A DNA stretch of 64,000 nt. Source: Starkeya sp. ORNL1. GTDB taxonomy: Bacteria > Pseudomonadota > Alphaproteobacteria > Rhizobiales > Xanthobacteraceae. The first letter of the stretch is position 1. Every line of letters begins with the position of its first letter. This document shows positions 21,499 through 30,712 of this stretch, piece by piece. Below the pieces are notes generated by a model that was not told where the DNA came from, ran no database searches, and worked only from the letters and a program-made list of their open reading frames with translations. A program made the translations under genes and the position numbers. Where the stretch lies: the NCBI RefSeq assembly GCF_012971745.1, contig NZ_CP048834.1, forward strand, positions 5,341,001 to 5,405,000, in the 5' to 3' direction.

Positions 21499-22485
21499 TC
21501 AGCTCAGCGCCACGTTGACGGCGGACTCGGTCAGCTCCTTGCCGAAGCAGCGCTGGTAGAACTCGGCGACAAGGGTGCGCTCCAGCTCGTCACACTTGTT
21601 GAGGAAGGTGACGCGGAAGGCGAAGGCGAGATCCTTGAAGATGTCGGCGTTCTCGGCCCAGGTGATGACGGTGCGCGGGCTCATCACGGTCGACAGGTCG
21701 CCATTGATGAAAGCCTGACGCGTCAGGTCGGCGAGGCGCACCATGCGAGAGACGGTGTCGCGGCCTTCCGTGGTCTGGAAGTGCTTCGCCTTGGCCGAGA
21801 CGATGTCGACTTCCTTGTCATGGGGCAGATAGTTCAGCGAGGTGACGATGGACCAGCGGTCCATCTGCGCCTGGTTGATCTGCTGGGTGCCGTGATAGAG
21901 GCCGGTGGTGTCGCCGAGGCCGATGGTGTTGGCGGTGGAGAACAGCCGGAACGCCGCGTGTGGGCGAATGACGCGGTTCTGGTCGAGCAGCGTCAGGCGG
22001 CCGGAGCTCTCCAGCACGCGCTGGATCACGAACATCACGTCCGGCCGGCCGGCGTCATATTCGTCGAACACCAGGGCGACGTTGTTCTGGTAGGCCCAGG
22101 GCAGGATGCCGTCACGGAACTCGGTGACCTGCACGCCGTCCTTCACCACGATGGCGTCCTTGCCGATCAGGTCGATACGGCTGATGTGGCTGTCGAGATT
22201 GACGCGCACGCACGGCCAGTTGAGGCGGGCGGCGACCTGCTCGATATGGGTCGACTTGCCGGTGCCGTGATAGCCGGTGACCATCACGCGGCGGTTGTGC
22301 GCGAAGCCGGCAAGGATGGCGAGCGTGGTGGCGCGGTCGAACAGGTAATCCGGATCGAGGTCCGGCACATAGGCATCGGGCTCGGCGTAGGCGGGAACGT
22401 CGAGGTCGATGTCGAGGCCGAAAACCTGCCGGACCGACACCTTCATGTCGGGAACCGGAGCGGCCTGAGTGAGCGTCGCGGTCAT
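21499..22485 (-). CDS. cobS: Cobaltochelatase subunit CobS (AAA+ ATPase)
   Basis: 328 residues, the typical CobS length. Walker A is GYHGTGKST (about residues 71-79), Walker B-like [12 protein letters not shown], sensor region [14 protein letters not shown], and the C-terminal helical domain contains [15 protein letters not shown] hydrolysis by the CobST ring drives metal insertion by CobN. ATG at 22485 follows GGAGGAAG. Upstream lies a family D repeat; cobT is downstream. Confidence 0.96.
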   Translation of the reverse strand: MTATLTQAAPVPDMKVSVRQVFGLDIDLDVPAYAEPDAYVPDLDPDYLFDRATTLAILAGFAHNRRVMVTGYHGTGKSTHIEQVAARLNWPCVRVNLDSHISRIDLIGKDAIVVKDGVQVTEFRDGILPWAYQNNVALVFDEYDAGRPDVMFVIQRVLESSGRLTLLDQNRVIRPHAAFRLFSTANTIGLGDTTGLYHGTQQINQAQMDRWSIVTSLNYLPHDKEVDIVSAKAKHFQTTEGRDTVSRMVRLADLTRQAFINGDLSTVMSPRTVITWAENADIFKDLAFAFRVTFLNKCDELERTLVAEFYQRCFGKELTESAVNVALS

Positions 22486-22536
22486 TCTTCCTCCGTTGCC
22501 GCGCAGCCACGCGGTCCTTCGTACAGTTTCGTCATG

Positions 22537-22631
22537 CGCTCTAGAGCATGTTCCGTGAACACGCTCCAGCTTATTGAATGCATGGCACTTTCTTGTCGCC
22601 CGGATGGTTCATCCGAACGGCAAGGGCCCTA
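22537..22631. repeat. Family D intergenic repeat, copy 1
   Basis: Starts GCGCTCTAGAGCATG and contains the core GCTCCAGCTTATTGAAT, TTTCTTGTCG and CGGATGGTTCATCCGAAC, ending AAGGGCCCTAG. The same ordered blocks recur at 33124-33241. Situated between the J-domain gene and cobS. Confidence 0.75.
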
Positions 22632-23249
22632 GCAGAAGCCGGCGCTCTTCAGGTGATTATAGGCCTGTATGACGTCGCGCAGGCGGTCCTCGGTCGAAAT
22701 GTCGCCGCCATTCACGTCCGGGTGGTACTTCTTCACCAGCGTCTTGAAGCGGGATTTGATCTCCTCGGCGGTGGCGCCGAGCTCGACACCCAGCGTTTCC
22801 AGTGCGCGGCGCTCGACATTGCGGACCATCCGGCTCTCGCGCGGCGGCTCGGCCTCGGGACGGGCCTGGCCGCCCATTTCGCCGAACACGCCGAATGGAT
22901 CGGCGAAGCCGCCCTCGGGAATGCTCTCGCGTACGCGCTCGGCGCCGCGCGAGCCGCCATTCTGGCCCATCTTCCAGGTCGGCCGGTGGCCGGTCAGCGC
23001 GTCCTTCTGATAGGCGGCGACGGCGTCGTCCGGCATGCCGGCGAAATAATTATACGACTGGTTGTACAGGCGCACGTGGTCGAAGCAGTACCGCCAGAAC
23101 TCGTTTTCGCGGTGCCGCCCCTTGGGCGCGCGATGCGTCGCCGCCTGGTCGCAGCCGACCCATTCACAGGTCGGGCCTTCGGCCTTCAGGCGGCGATCCT
23201 TGTCCGGCTTGACGCGGACGCGATCGAATATGGGGGAGTCGAGCTTCAT
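22629..23249 (-). CDS. J-domain (DnaJ-like) protein
   Basis: 206 residues. The J domain is C-terminal (residues ~140-200) with the HPD motif in KKYHPDVNGG and the preceding LGATAEEIKSRFKTL. The N-terminal half holds CEWVGCDQAATHRAP and YCFDHVRLYN, Cys/His-rich and possibly metal-binding. It therefore is a specialised co-chaperone of DnaK, not DnaJ itself. The frame is open further up, but ATG at 23249 (MKLDSPIFDRVR) matches the family start. Divergent from bolA, beside cobST, as I recall in many Rhizobiales. Confidence 0.88.
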   Translation of the reverse strand: MKLDSPIFDRVRVKPDKDRRLKAEGPTCEWVGCDQAATHRAPKGRHRENEFWRYCFDHVRLYNQSYNYFAGMPDDAVAAYQKDALTGHRPTWKMGQNGGSRGAERVRESIPEGGFADPFGVFGEMGGQARPEAEPPRESRMVRNVERRALETLGVELGATAEEIKSRFKTLVKKYHPDVNGGDISTEDRLRDVIQAYNHLKSAGFC

Positions 23250-23358
23250 GACCGGGATTATGAGGGTGCGAAGGGAGGTATACAAGAAACCGTCACGACG
23301 TCACCCATGCGTAATGGTGATATTGACGCGGTGTGACCCGCGCGATACCGCATCGCAC

Positions 23359-23658
23359 ATGAGCGGCCACTCCAATCCTTCCGATAACGCCGTCGCCGAG
23401 ACGCTGGCTCGCGTGCGCACAGCGCTCGCCGAACTGTCGCCGAGCGTCCTCGAACTGGAAGACGAGAGCCATCGCCATGAAGGCCATGGCGGGCATCGTC
23501 CGGGCCAGCTCACGCACTTGCGCGTGCGCATCGTCGCCGAGGCGTTCCGCGGCCAGAGCCGCATCGCGCGGCATCGGGTGGTGAACGGGCTGCTCGCGGA
23601 CGAAATCGCCCGCGGGCTGCACGCCCTCGCCATCGAGGCGAAAGCGCCGGGAGAGTAG
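23359..23658 (+). CDS. bolA: BolA family protein
   Basis: 99 residues starting at ATG 23359 (MSGHSNPSDNAVAETL). The BolA fold shows as LELEDESHRHEGH, THLRVRIVAEAFRGQSRIARHRVVNGLLADEI; the F-x-G-x-S-x-I-x-RHR-x-V pattern is diagnostic. BolA proteins pair with monothiol glutaredoxins in Fe-S handling and act as stress regulators. The His residues in the loop are candidate Fe-S ligands. Divergently transcribed from the J-domain gene with ~109 bp between starts. Confidence 0.92.
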   Translation: MSGHSNPSDNAVAETLARVRTALAELSPSVLELEDESHRHEGHGGHRPGQLTHLRVRIVAEAFRGQSRIARHRVVNGLLADEIARGLHALAIEAKAPGE

Positions 23659-23697
23659 CTCCCAAGATATAGGCGCGAAGGCGCTTTATTCCAGATA

Positions 23698-24600
23698 TCA
23701 GAGGCGGCCCGATGCGGCGCCGGGCGATGCCGACAGCACACGTTTCGGTGCGAGCGGCATCACCCGCAGCAGGGTGACGCGGTTGCGCTGCTTGCGCATC
23801 ACCTGGAAGCGGAAGCCGTGGAACAGGAAGGTCTGGCCCGGCTCCGGGATGATGCGGGCCTCATGGATGACGAGGCCGGCAATGGTGGTTGCCTCCTCGT
23901 CCGGCAGATGCCAGCCCATGGCGCGGTTGAGGTCGCGGATCGCGACCGACCCCTCGACGCTCACCGAACCGTCCGGATGCCGGCGGGCGCCGGTGAAGGC
24001 CTTGTCGTGCTCGTCGGCAATGTCGCCGACGATCTCCTCCAGGATGTCCTCCAGCGTCACCAGCCCCATCACCTCGCCATACTCGTCGACGACGAGGGCG
24101 AAATGCTGCTTGCGGCGGCGGAACGCCTTGAGCTGGTCGGTGACGAGGGTGTTGTCCGGCACGAACCAGGCGGGCAGGGCGATCTTGTCGAGGTCGAGGC
24201 GCGCGACATCGCCGCCCAGCGCCTGCAATTCGCGCAAGAGGTCCTTGGCGTGCAGCACGCCGGTGATGTTCTCCGGGCTATCGCGCCAGATCGGCAGGCG
24301 GGTAAAGGGCGAGGCCAGCACCTCGCGCACGATCTCGCCCGGCGGCTCGCCGGCATCTAGCGTCGCCATCTTGGTGCGGTGGACCATGATGTCGGAGACT
24401 TCGAGCTCGCGCAGATTGAGCAGGCCGGCGACCATGTCGCGGTCGTCATTACTGAGCTGCCCGGCCAGCTGAAGCTGCGCGATGGCCTGTTGCACTTCTT
24501 CCGCCGCGGTCGGAGCGGCGGGTTCCGGCGGCGGGCGGCGCGGCTCGCGCGCCAGCCGGGCAGCCAGCGCGCCGCGGAGCCGGGCGAGGGCTGCGGTCAT
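23698..24600 (-). CDS. CorC/HlyC-type CBS-pair protein without DUF21 membrane domain
   Basis: 300 residues. After an Ala/Pro/Arg-rich N-terminus, LNLRELEVSDIMVHRTKM opens a pair of CBS domains (residues ~80-210, including FALVVDEYGEVMGLVTLEDILEEIVGDI), followed by the CorC/HlyC C-terminal domain (DGSVSVEGSVAIRDLN). Related proteins beside aroB in other Rhizobiales, as I recall, carry an N-terminal DUF21/CNNM membrane domain; here the coding space upstream is aroB, so it is absent, as in E. coli CorC. Role in Mg2+/Co2+ homeostasis is inferred. ATG overlaps the aroB stop (ATGA at 24597-24600). Confidence 0.85.
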   Translation of the reverse strand: MTAALARLRGALAARLAREPRRPPPEPAAPTAAEEVQQAIAQLQLAGQLSNDDRDMVAGLLNLRELEVSDIMVHRTKMATLDAGEPPGEIVREVLASPFTRLPIWRDSPENITGVLHAKDLLRELQALGGDVARLDLDKIALPAWFVPDNTLVTDQLKAFRRRKQHFALVVDEYGEVMGLVTLEDILEEIVGDIADEHDKAFTGARRHPDGSVSVEGSVAIRDLNRAMGWHLPDEEATTIAGLVIHEARIIPEPGQTFLFHGFRFQVMRKQRNRVTLLRVMPLAPKRVLSASPGAASGRL

Positions 24601-25736
24601 CGACGTTCCGCGTCGAGGAAGGTCCGCACCAGCGCGGGATCGACGTCGCGGGCGATGAAGCTCTTGCCGATGCCGCGCGCCAATATGAAGGTCAAAGCGC
24701 CGCGCGAGACCTTCTTGTCCTGCGCGATCAGCTCCATTAGCCCGTCGGTGTCCGGCAATTCGCCGGGAATATCGGCGATGCGCGTCGGCAGGCCGACGGC
24801 CTTGAAGTGCGCGACGACCCGTGTCGCGTCCTCGGGAGCGCACAGGCCCTGGCTCGCGGAGAAGCGGAACGCCTGCGCCATACCGACGGCGATCGCTTCG
24901 CCGTGGAACAGCCGGTCGGAGAAGCCGGCACCGGCCTCCAGCGCATGGCCGAAGGTGTGGCCGAGGTTCAGGAGCGCGCGGTCGCCGGTCTCCTTTTCGT
25001 CGCGGGCGACGACGTCGGCCTTGGCGGCGCAACTGGTGGCAATGGCCTCGATGCGCGCCGGGCCGCCGGCGAACACATCGCCCCATTTGCGCTCCAGCCA
25101 GGCGAAGAACGGGGCATTGTCGATCAGCCCGTATTTCGCCACCTCGGCGTAGCCGGAGCGGAACTGGCGCAAGGGCAGGGTGTCGAGCACGTCGGTGTCG
25201 GCGATGACCAGGATCGGCTGGTGGAAGGCGCCGATCAGGTTCTTGCCGAGCGGCGAATTGATGCCGGTCTTGCCGCCAACCGAGGAATCCACCTGGGCCA
25301 GCAGGCTGGTCGGCACCTGCACGAAATCAACACCGCGCCTGAGCGCTGCCGCGGCAAAGCCGGCGAGGTCGCCGACCACGCCGCCGCCGAGCGCCAGCAC
25401 CAGGTCGCGTCGCTCGATGCGCGCGGCGATGAGTTCGTCCAGCACCTGGCGGAAGGTGTCGAAGCTCTTGGAGCCTTCGCCGGGCTTCACGGTGACGACG
25501 CGCGGCTCCAGCCCCGCCGCTTCCAGCGAAGCAATCACGGTGGAAAGGTGCCGTTCGGCGACATTCTCGTCGGTGACGATGCCGATCCGCGCGCCGGGGC
25601 GCAGCCGGGCGATGCGCTCGCCGCATTCTTTGAGGAGGCCTGGGCCGATCATGATGTCATAAGCACGCGCGCCGAGACCGACCCGCACATACGTCGACGG
25701 GTCCTGCGGCAGGGGCTTGTCGTCGGCGCGCATCAT
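24597..25736 (-). CDS. aroB: 3-dehydroquinate synthase
   Basis: Second step of the shikimate pathway, DAHP to 3-dehydroquinate, using NAD+ and a divalent metal. NAD-binding LALGGGVVGDLAGFAAA, the VPTSLLAQVDSSVGGKTGIN active-site run, and metal ligands in SGYAEVAKYGLI, LNLGHTFGHALE and HGEAIAVGM are all present. 379 residues from ATG 25736; a second ATG follows at 25733. Middle gene of aroK-aroB-corC-like, with overlaps at both ends. Confidence 0.97.
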   Translation of the reverse strand: MMRADDKPLPQDPSTYVRVGLGARAYDIMIGPGLLKECGERIARLRPGARIGIVTDENVAERHLSTVIASLEAAGLEPRVVTVKPGEGSKSFDTFRQVLDELIAARIERRDLVLALGGGVVGDLAGFAAAALRRGVDFVQVPTSLLAQVDSSVGGKTGINSPLGKNLIGAFHQPILVIADTDVLDTLPLRQFRSGYAEVAKYGLIDNAPFFAWLERKWGDVFAGGPARIEAIATSCAAKADVVARDEKETGDRALLNLGHTFGHALEAGAGFSDRLFHGEAIAVGMAQAFRFSASQGLCAPEDATRVVAHFKAVGLPTRIADIPGELPDTDGLMELIAQDKKVSRGALTFILARGIGKSFIARDVDPALVRTFLDAERR

Positions 25737-26332
25737 GACTGTCCTCCGGCCAAGGCGGCCGCATCGAGATGGAGCGCGAGTGCGTCGACGACTTCCTCGA
25801 CCATGGTGTCGTGCGGCACTTCGCGCGAATGGACGGTGACCGCCGCCTCGGCATAGACCGGGTAACGCTCGTCGATCAGCCGGGTCAGCGTCGCCTCCGG
25901 GTCGCTCTTCAGCAGCGGGCGGTCGTCGCGGCGACGCACCCGGCGCAACAGCACGTCGAGATCGGCCTTCAGCCAGACCGAGAGCCCGTGCTCGGCGATG
26001 CGCGCCCGCGTCTCCGCGTTCATGAAGGCGCCGCCGCCGGTGGCGAGCACCAGCGGGCCGCCCTCCAGCAGGCGGGCGATGACGCGCCGCTCGCCGTCGC
26101 GGAAGGCCGGCTCGCCATGATGGGTGAAGATGTCGGGGATCGACATGCCGGCCGCGCTCTCGATCTCGTTATCGGCGTCGGCGAAAGGCAGGCCGAGCCG
26201 GCGGGCGAGGCGCTTGCCGACCGAGGATTTGCCGGCGCCCATCATGCCGACGAGCACCACCGAGCGCGCGCCGAGCTGTGCCCGCAGCCGCGCTGCCTTC
26301 TCGTCCTCGGGTTCACTGGCGAAGGCGATCAT
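25733..26332 (-). CDS. aroK: Shikimate kinase
   Basis: Phosphorylates shikimate at the 3-hydroxyl. P-loop GMMGAGKSSVGKRLA, shikimate-binding FADADNEIE and FRDGERRVIARL, Walker B-like VLATGGGAFM, and the lid RRDDRPLL are visible. 199 residues from ATG 26332 (MIAFASEPEDEK); the frame is open a little further but the extension is not family-like. The stop overlaps the aroB start by 4 nt (ATGA). First gene of the operon. Confidence 0.96.
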   Translation of the reverse strand: MIAFASEPEDEKAARLRAQLGARSVVLVGMMGAGKSSVGKRLARRLGLPFADADNEIESAAGMSIPDIFTHHGEPAFRDGERRVIARLLEGGPLVLATGGGAFMNAETRARIAEHGLSVWLKADLDVLLRRVRRRDDRPLLKSDPEATLTRLIDERYPVYAEAAVTVHSREVPHDTMVEEVVDALALHLDAAALAGGQS

Positions 26333-26496
26333 GATGCCGACCGTCCGGCCCCTGATTGAAAACGCGGACGTATCATCCACGGCGGAGCGAGGCAATTCGC
26401 GCCTCCCGGCTTTCGCCGACAGGGTGAAGGACGCCCGATCGCGAAGAATTTTCGTCGAATTGATCCGAACTCATGAATGTGATCAATTCCAATATG

Positions 26497-26552
26497 TTAG
26501 AGCAAAGCGCCGGAAAACCGCATCGCGCTTTCCGGCATCATGCTCTAGCATG
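26497..26552. repeat. TTAGAGCA hairpin related to family D
   Basis: TTAGAGCAAAGCGCCGGAAA on the left faces TTTCCGGCATCATGCTCTAG on the right with GCATCGCG in between, forming a strong imperfect stem in the divergent aroK / small-membrane-protein space. It shares the TAGAGCA end with family D but not its core. Confidence 0.6.
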
Positions 26553-26624
26553 AGCACGGGCATGCGTCCTCGATTCGACGATGCCGTGTTCCACGTCCGA
26601 TGCCCGCCATTATCTGAGCCCGAC

Positions 26625-26768
26625 ATGCCCAGCCTGATCCGACTTCTCGTCATCCTTGGGCTGATCGGCGCCGCCGTCTATGGCGTATTGTGGTCGTTCG
26701 CCAATCTGGTCGAGCCGCACCCGCGCGAGATGAGCGTCAATGTCCCGCAGGAGCGGTTCGCCAAGTGA
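26625..26768 (+). CDS. 47-residue single-pass membrane protein upstream of xerD
   Basis: Reads MPSLIRLLVILGLIGAAVYG then VLWSFANLVEPHPREMSV and a short polar tail. One hydrophobic helix (residues 4-27) and a positively charged, proline-containing C-terminus. The stop TGA overlaps the GTG start of xerD (GTGA at 26765-26768), which supports real translation. A small protein at this spot is, as I recall, common upstream of xerD in Rhizobiales; its function is unknown. Confidence 0.7.
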   Translation: MPSLIRLLVILGLIGAAVYGVLWSFANLVEPHPREMSVNVPQERFAK

Positions 26769-27703
26769 GCCGGCCGGCCCGTGGTCCGGTCGCACTGTTC
26801 CTCGACATGCTGGCGGCCGAGCGCGGGGCGAGCGCCAACACGCTGGAAGCCTATGGCCGCGACCTCGCCGACTATGAGGAATTCCTGGCGTCCGAAGGCG
26901 TTGATGTCACTGACGCCGGCACCGACGCGATCCGCGGCTATCTCGCGGATCTGACCCGGCGCGGCTTTGCCACCGCGAGCGTGGCGCGGCGGCTGTCCGC
27001 CATCCGGCAACTGCATCGCTTTCTCTATCTCGAAGCGTATCGCGGCGAGGACCCCGCCGCTGTGCTGGAAGGCCCGAAGCGCGGCCGGCCCTTGCCCAAG
27101 GTACTGACGCTCGACGAGGTCAGCCGGCTGATCGCTACCGCCCATGCGCGGATCGCGGAGGCGGAGATCCCGCCCGGCGAGACCGCGCGACGGGTCCGCG
27201 TCGCCTGTTTCATCGAGCTGCTCTATGCCACCGGGCTGCGTGTCTCCGAGCTCGCGGCGCTACCGGCGACCGCCGCGCGGGCCTCGGGCGATGCCATTAT
27301 CGTGCGTGGCAAGGGCAACAAGGAGCGCATGGTCCCGCTCGGCGAGCCGGCCAAGGCGGCGATGGCGGCGTGGCGCACCGCGCTGGCGGCCTCGAAGCAG
27401 GGCACCGCGGGGCGCTGGCTGTTCCCGTCCTCGGTGGCGGCAAGCGGGCACATCACCCGCCAGCAGATCGGGCTCGATTTGAAAGACCTCGCGCTGGCCG
27501 CCGGGCTTGATCCCGGCAAGCTCTCGCCGCACGTGCTGCGCCACGCCTTTGCCAGTCATCTATTGGCCCATGGCGCGGACCTGCGCGTGGTGCAGACGCT
27601 GCTCGGCCACGCTGACGTCTCGACCACGCAGATCTACACCCATGTGCTGGACGAGCGGCTGAAGAGCCTGGTGCGCGATCTGCACCCGCTGGGCGAGGGG
27701 TGA
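26765..27703 (+). CDS. xerD: Site-specific tyrosine recombinase XerD
   Basis: 312 residues from GTG 26765. The N-terminal SAM-like domain starts VALFLDMLAAERGASANTLEAY, and the catalytic domain shows Arg in ATGLRVSELAAL, Lys in GKGNKERMVPLG, HxxR in HVLRHAFASHLL, and His/Tyr in LLGHADVSTTQIYTHV. With XerC it resolves chromosome dimers at dif. Genes with this organisation next to accA are XerD rather than phage integrases; no att site or phage gene is nearby. Translationally coupled to the 47-residue protein upstream. Confidence 0.94.
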   Translation: MSRPARGPVALFLDMLAAERGASANTLEAYGRDLADYEEFLASEGVDVTDAGTDAIRGYLADLTRRGFATASVARRLSAIRQLHRFLYLEAYRGEDPAAVLEGPKRGRPLPKVLTLDEVSRLIATAHARIAEAEIPPGETARRVRVACFIELLYATGLRVSELAALPATAARASGDAIIVRGKGNKERMVPLGEPAKAAMAAWRTALAASKQGTAGRWLFPSSVAASGHITRQQIGLDLKDLALAAGLDPGKLSPHVLRHAFASHLLAHGADLRVVQTLLGHADVSTTQIYTHVLDERLKSLVRDLHPLGEG

Positions 27704-27737
27704 GCATCAAGGACGCCTGCCATTCGAGGCGGCAGTC

Positions 27738-27803
27738 ATCCCCAGGCTGAACGCTGGTGCCGGAATTTGGGGATGGCCGGGTCAAGCCCGGCCATCCGAC
27801 AAT
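27738..27803. repeat. Palindromic intergenic repeat after xerD
   Basis: CATCCCCAGGCTGAACG...AATTTGGGGATGGCCGGGTCAAGCCCGGCCATCC: an outer CATCCCC/GGGGATG pair and an inner strong hairpin GGCCGGGTCAAGCCCGGCC. It sits between the convergent xerD and peroxiredoxin genes, where it could end transcription. Confidence 0.55.
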
Positions 27804-27829
27804 ACCGCGTTGCCGCCCGGGGGATCGAC

Positions 27830-28510
27830 TCAAGCCGGGCTTGCCGTTCGCATCCGGTCCAGCACCGGCAGCAATTCGGACGGGTCGGGCCGACGGGTGT
27901 AGTCCGGATTCACCTCGGCATAGGCAATGGTGCCGTCGGTGGCGATGACGAAGCGGGCCGGCATCGGCAAGGTCCAGCTCGGATCGCCATTGGCTACGGC
28001 AAGGTCGTTCTTGAAGACGTTCTTGTAGAGGTCGATCAGATAATCCGGCAGCCCGAAACGCAGGCCGAAGCTGGCGGCGACCTCGTTGCCCGGATCGGAC
28101 AGGATCGGGAAGCTGAGCTTGTTGTCGCGCATCGAGCGGCGGCTATTGGCTTGCGTCTGCGGCGAGACGGCAACCAACCGGGCGCCGCGCGCCTCGAAGT
28201 CTGGCAAGGCCGCTTGGATCGCCTGCAGGTCGAAGTTGCAATAGGGGCACCATACGCCGCGATAGAAGGTGACGATCATCGGGCCGTGGGCGAGGAGGTC
28301 CTGCGATGCGACGGCGTTACCCTCGGCATCTTGGAGCGTAAAGGCGGGCGCCACGTCGCCGGCCTTGAGCGCATGCCCGGCAAGGCCGGACGCGATCAAC
28401 TCGTCGGTGGCGCGGTGCATCGGTTCGTGGATCCAGCCAGGCGCGTTATAGGGCGGCCCGCCGGCTTCGAAATTGGCGCGGAAGGCGTTCAGCGTGTCTT
28501 GAAGGGCCAT
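27830..28510 (-). CDS. Peroxiredoxin-like (AhpC/TSA) family protein
   Basis: 226 residues with a thioredoxin fold: APAFTLQDAEG, then YRGVWCPYCNFDL holding a CxxC pair (about C88/C91), then VAVSPQ and LPMPARFVIATDGTIAYAEV. The CPYC arrangement marks the peroxiredoxin-like/AhpC-TSA group with a vicinal dithiol. Likely reduces organic peroxides in the cytoplasm; no signal peptide. ATG 28510 (MALQDTL) follows a GGGAA run; the longer frame is not family-like. Divergent from a LysR regulator that probably controls it. Confidence 0.85.
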   Translation of the reverse strand: MALQDTLNAFRANFEAGGPPYNAPGWIHEPMHRATDELIASGLAGHALKAGDVAPAFTLQDAEGNAVASQDLLAHGPMIVTFYRGVWCPYCNFDLQAIQAALPDFEARGARLVAVSPQTQANSRRSMRDNKLSFPILSDPGNEVAASFGLRFGLPDYLIDLYKNVFKNDLAVANGDPSWTLPMPARFVIATDGTIAYAEVNPDYTRRPDPSELLPVLDRMRTASPA

Positions 28511-28611
28511 GGGATTGTTTCCCGGTTTGCTATTGCGATGGCCGGGAGGATGGTTCATCCATACAAATGGGAGAATGTGCCCACTTCGAAGAACATTTAT
28601 ATGCTAGTCAA
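28511..28611. promoter_or_regulatory. Divergent promoter region of peroxiredoxin and LysR genes
   Basis: 101 bp between two divergent starts, the standard place for LysR-type autoregulation. Candidate dyads are TGGG-N8-CCCA at 28568-28583 and TTCGAA at 28585-28590; neither is a clean T-N11-A box, so the operator is unproven. Confidence 0.4.
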
Positions 28612-29496
28612 ATGAGTGATCGGCTTCAGGAACTCACGGTTTTTGTCCGCACGGCCGAGAGCGGCAGCTTCTCGCGCGCTGGCCGGGAATTGGGCCTGTC
28701 GCAGCCCTCAGTTTCGCGCATCGTCAACGAACTGGAAGCGCGGCTCGGGATTAAGCTGCTGTTGCGCACCACGCGGAGGGTGGCGCCGACCGAGGCAGGC
28801 ACTACCTTCCTGGAGCGTGCCAAGCAGGTGCTCGCCGATCTCGAGGCGGCGGAGGACGCCGCACGCGGCATCGACAGCCTGCGCGGGCTGATCCGCGTCG
28901 CCATGCCGGTCACGTTCGGGGTGCGCATCGTAATCCCGTTGCTGCAGCCGTTCCTTGCCGCTAACCATTTGCTGCGACTCGACTTTGTCATAGCCGACGC
29001 GCGCACTGACCTCATTGCCGAGGGCGTCGACGTGGCGATCCGGCTCGGCGACCTCACATCGTCGGGATTCGGGGCGCGGCGCCTTGCTGTCGGGGCCCGG
29101 TTTCCGGTGGCCTCCGCACGCTATGTCGCTGCACGCGGCCAACCCATAGTGCCGTCGGACTTGCTGGGCCATGACTGTATCTTCGGCCCGGGGCCCGCCT
29201 CGCGGCGCGGCTGGAGCTTCATGCGCAACGGCGCTGCGGTCTCGATCGAACTCGAACCCCGGATCAGCATCGATTCCAGCGAGGGAATGATGGCTTGCGT
29301 CCGTGCCGGGTTTGGCGTCGCCCTCGTCTCGGAATGGATGTGCCGCGACGACCTGGCTTCCGGCGACGTGGTCCGGGTGATGGGCGATTTCGAGGTGGCG
29401 CCGCTGGCGGTGCACGCGGTCTATCCCGCCGGCCCGCACCCTTCCGCGAAGGTCCGGGCGCTGGTGGAGTATCTGTCGCGCGAGTTGGCGCGGTAG
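28612..29496 (+). CDS. LysR family transcriptional regulator
   Basis: 294 residues. The N-terminal winged helix-turn-helix reads LQELTVFVRTAESGSFSRAG and LGLSQPSVSRIVNELEARLG, followed by the substrate-binding domain (GLIRVAMPVTFGVR onwards). The segment IRLGDLTSSGFGARRLAVG is typical of the CrgA/AaeR-like LysR subgroup. ATG 28612 chosen because MSDRLQEL begins the DNA-binding domain directly. Its divergent peroxiredoxin partner suggests a redox or electrophile response; the ligand cannot be read from sequence. Confidence 0.9.
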   Translation: MSDRLQELTVFVRTAESGSFSRAGRELGLSQPSVSRIVNELEARLGIKLLLRTTRRVAPTEAGTTFLERAKQVLADLEAAEDAARGIDSLRGLIRVAMPVTFGVRIVIPLLQPFLAANHLLRLDFVIADARTDLIAEGVDVAIRLGDLTSSGFGARRLAVGARFPVASARYVAARGQPIVPSDLLGHDCIFGPGPASRRGWSFMRNGAAVSIELEPRISIDSSEGMMACVRAGFGVALVSEWMCRDDLASGDVVRVMGDFEVAPLAVHAVYPAGPHPSAKVRALVEYLSRELAR

Positions 29497-29639
29497 ACGC
29501 GCGCGGCGGAAAGCGCGATTTGCGTCGTCACCGTCCGCCTTGACGCCGCCACCCTCTCGGGGCACAGCTTCGCGCGCCTTCGAACCGGGCGGATCACCGC
29601 CGCCCTCATCACGTCCGTATGCGAGCCCGCCGACAGCAC

Positions 29640-30593
29640 ATGCGCAGCTACCTCGATTTCGAAAAGCCCGTGGCCGAGCTGGAGGCCAAGCTCGAGGAAC
29701 TGAAGACGCTCTCCGAGCAGGGCGACGCCGTCGCCATCGGCGAGGAGATCGGCCGGCTGGAGGTCAAGGCCCGCGAGGCGCTGGCCCAGCTCTATGCCAA
29801 TCTCACCCCCTGGCAGAAGACGCAGGTCGCCCGCCACCCCTCGCGCCCGCATTTCTCCGACTATTCCGCGCATCTGTTCGAGGATTTCACCCCGCTCGCC
29901 GGCGACCGCAAGTTCGGCGAGGACGAGGCCATCCTCGGCGGCTTCGCCCGCTTCCGGGGGCAGGCTGTGTGCGTGATGGGCCATGAGAAGGGCTCCACCA
30001 CCGAGACCCGCATCAAGCATAATTTCGGCATGGCGCGGCCCGAGGGCTACCGCAAGGCGGTGCGGCTGATGGAGCTTGCCGACCGCTTCTCATTGCCGGT
30101 GATCTCGCTGGTCGATACCGCCGGCGCCTTTCCCGGCCTCGACGCCGAGGAACGCGGCCAGGCCGAGGCAATCGCCCGCTCGACCGATGCCTGCCTGTCG
30201 CTCGGCGTTCCCAATGTCGCCGTCATCATCGGCGAGGGTGGCTCGGGCGGGGCCATCGCCATCGCCACCGCGAACCGGGTGCTGATGCTGGAACATGCGA
30301 TCTACAGCGTGATCTCGCCGGAAGGTGCCGCCTCGATCCTGTGGCGCGACACCGCGAAGGCGCAGGAAGCCGCAACCAATATGCGCATCACCGCGCAGGA
30401 TCTTTCGCGCTTCGGCATCATCGATTCCATCATCTCCGAGCCGCCGGGCGGCGCACACCGCGATCCCGAGGCGACGATGGATTCGGCGGCCGACGCCATC
30501 GAGGCGGCGCTCACCGATCTCGCAGGGCTCGATCCGGCGGCGCTGCGCAAGGCGCGGCGGGAGAAATTCCTTGCCATCGGCAGGGGGTTGTAG
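29640..30593 (+). CDS. accA: Acetyl-CoA carboxylase carboxyltransferase subunit alpha
   Basis: 317 residues, typical length. Forms the carboxyltransferase with AccD, making malonyl-CoA for fatty-acid synthesis. Starts [20 protein letters not shown] and contains the family signatures [45 protein letters not shown] and [38 protein letters not shown] (quoted as separate conserved runs: [27 protein letters not shown]). ATG 29640 fits the family start. It commonly follows xerD in Rhizobiales as I recall; here the peroxiredoxin/LysR pair lies between them. Confidence 0.97.
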   Translation: MRSYLDFEKPVAELEAKLEELKTLSEQGDAVAIGEEIGRLEVKAREALAQLYANLTPWQKTQVARHPSRPHFSDYSAHLFEDFTPLAGDRKFGEDEAILGGFARFRGQAVCVMGHEKGSTTETRIKHNFGMARPEGYRKAVRLMELADRFSLPVISLVDTAGAFPGLDAEERGQAEAIARSTDACLSLGVPNVAVIIGEGGSGGAIAIATANRVLMLEHAIYSVISPEGAASILWRDTAKAQEAATNMRITAQDLSRFGIIDSIISEPPGGAHRDPEATMDSAADAIEAALTDLAGLDPAALRKARREKFLAIGRGL

Positions 30594-30712
30594 GACGTGC
30601 CTATTGAAGCTTTGACGGCGTGTCCTTGCTGCACTTGCGGTAACGAGCCGTCAAGGATAACGCTTTATTCATTAAGCTCATCGCCTCACGGGTCGGACTG
30701 AGGAGTTCTGCG

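Noticed and set aside
26765..27703. Tyrosine recombinase as a phage or island integrase
   Set aside because: Sequence and neighbours are those of chromosomal XerD; there is no attachment site, tRNA or phage gene nearby.
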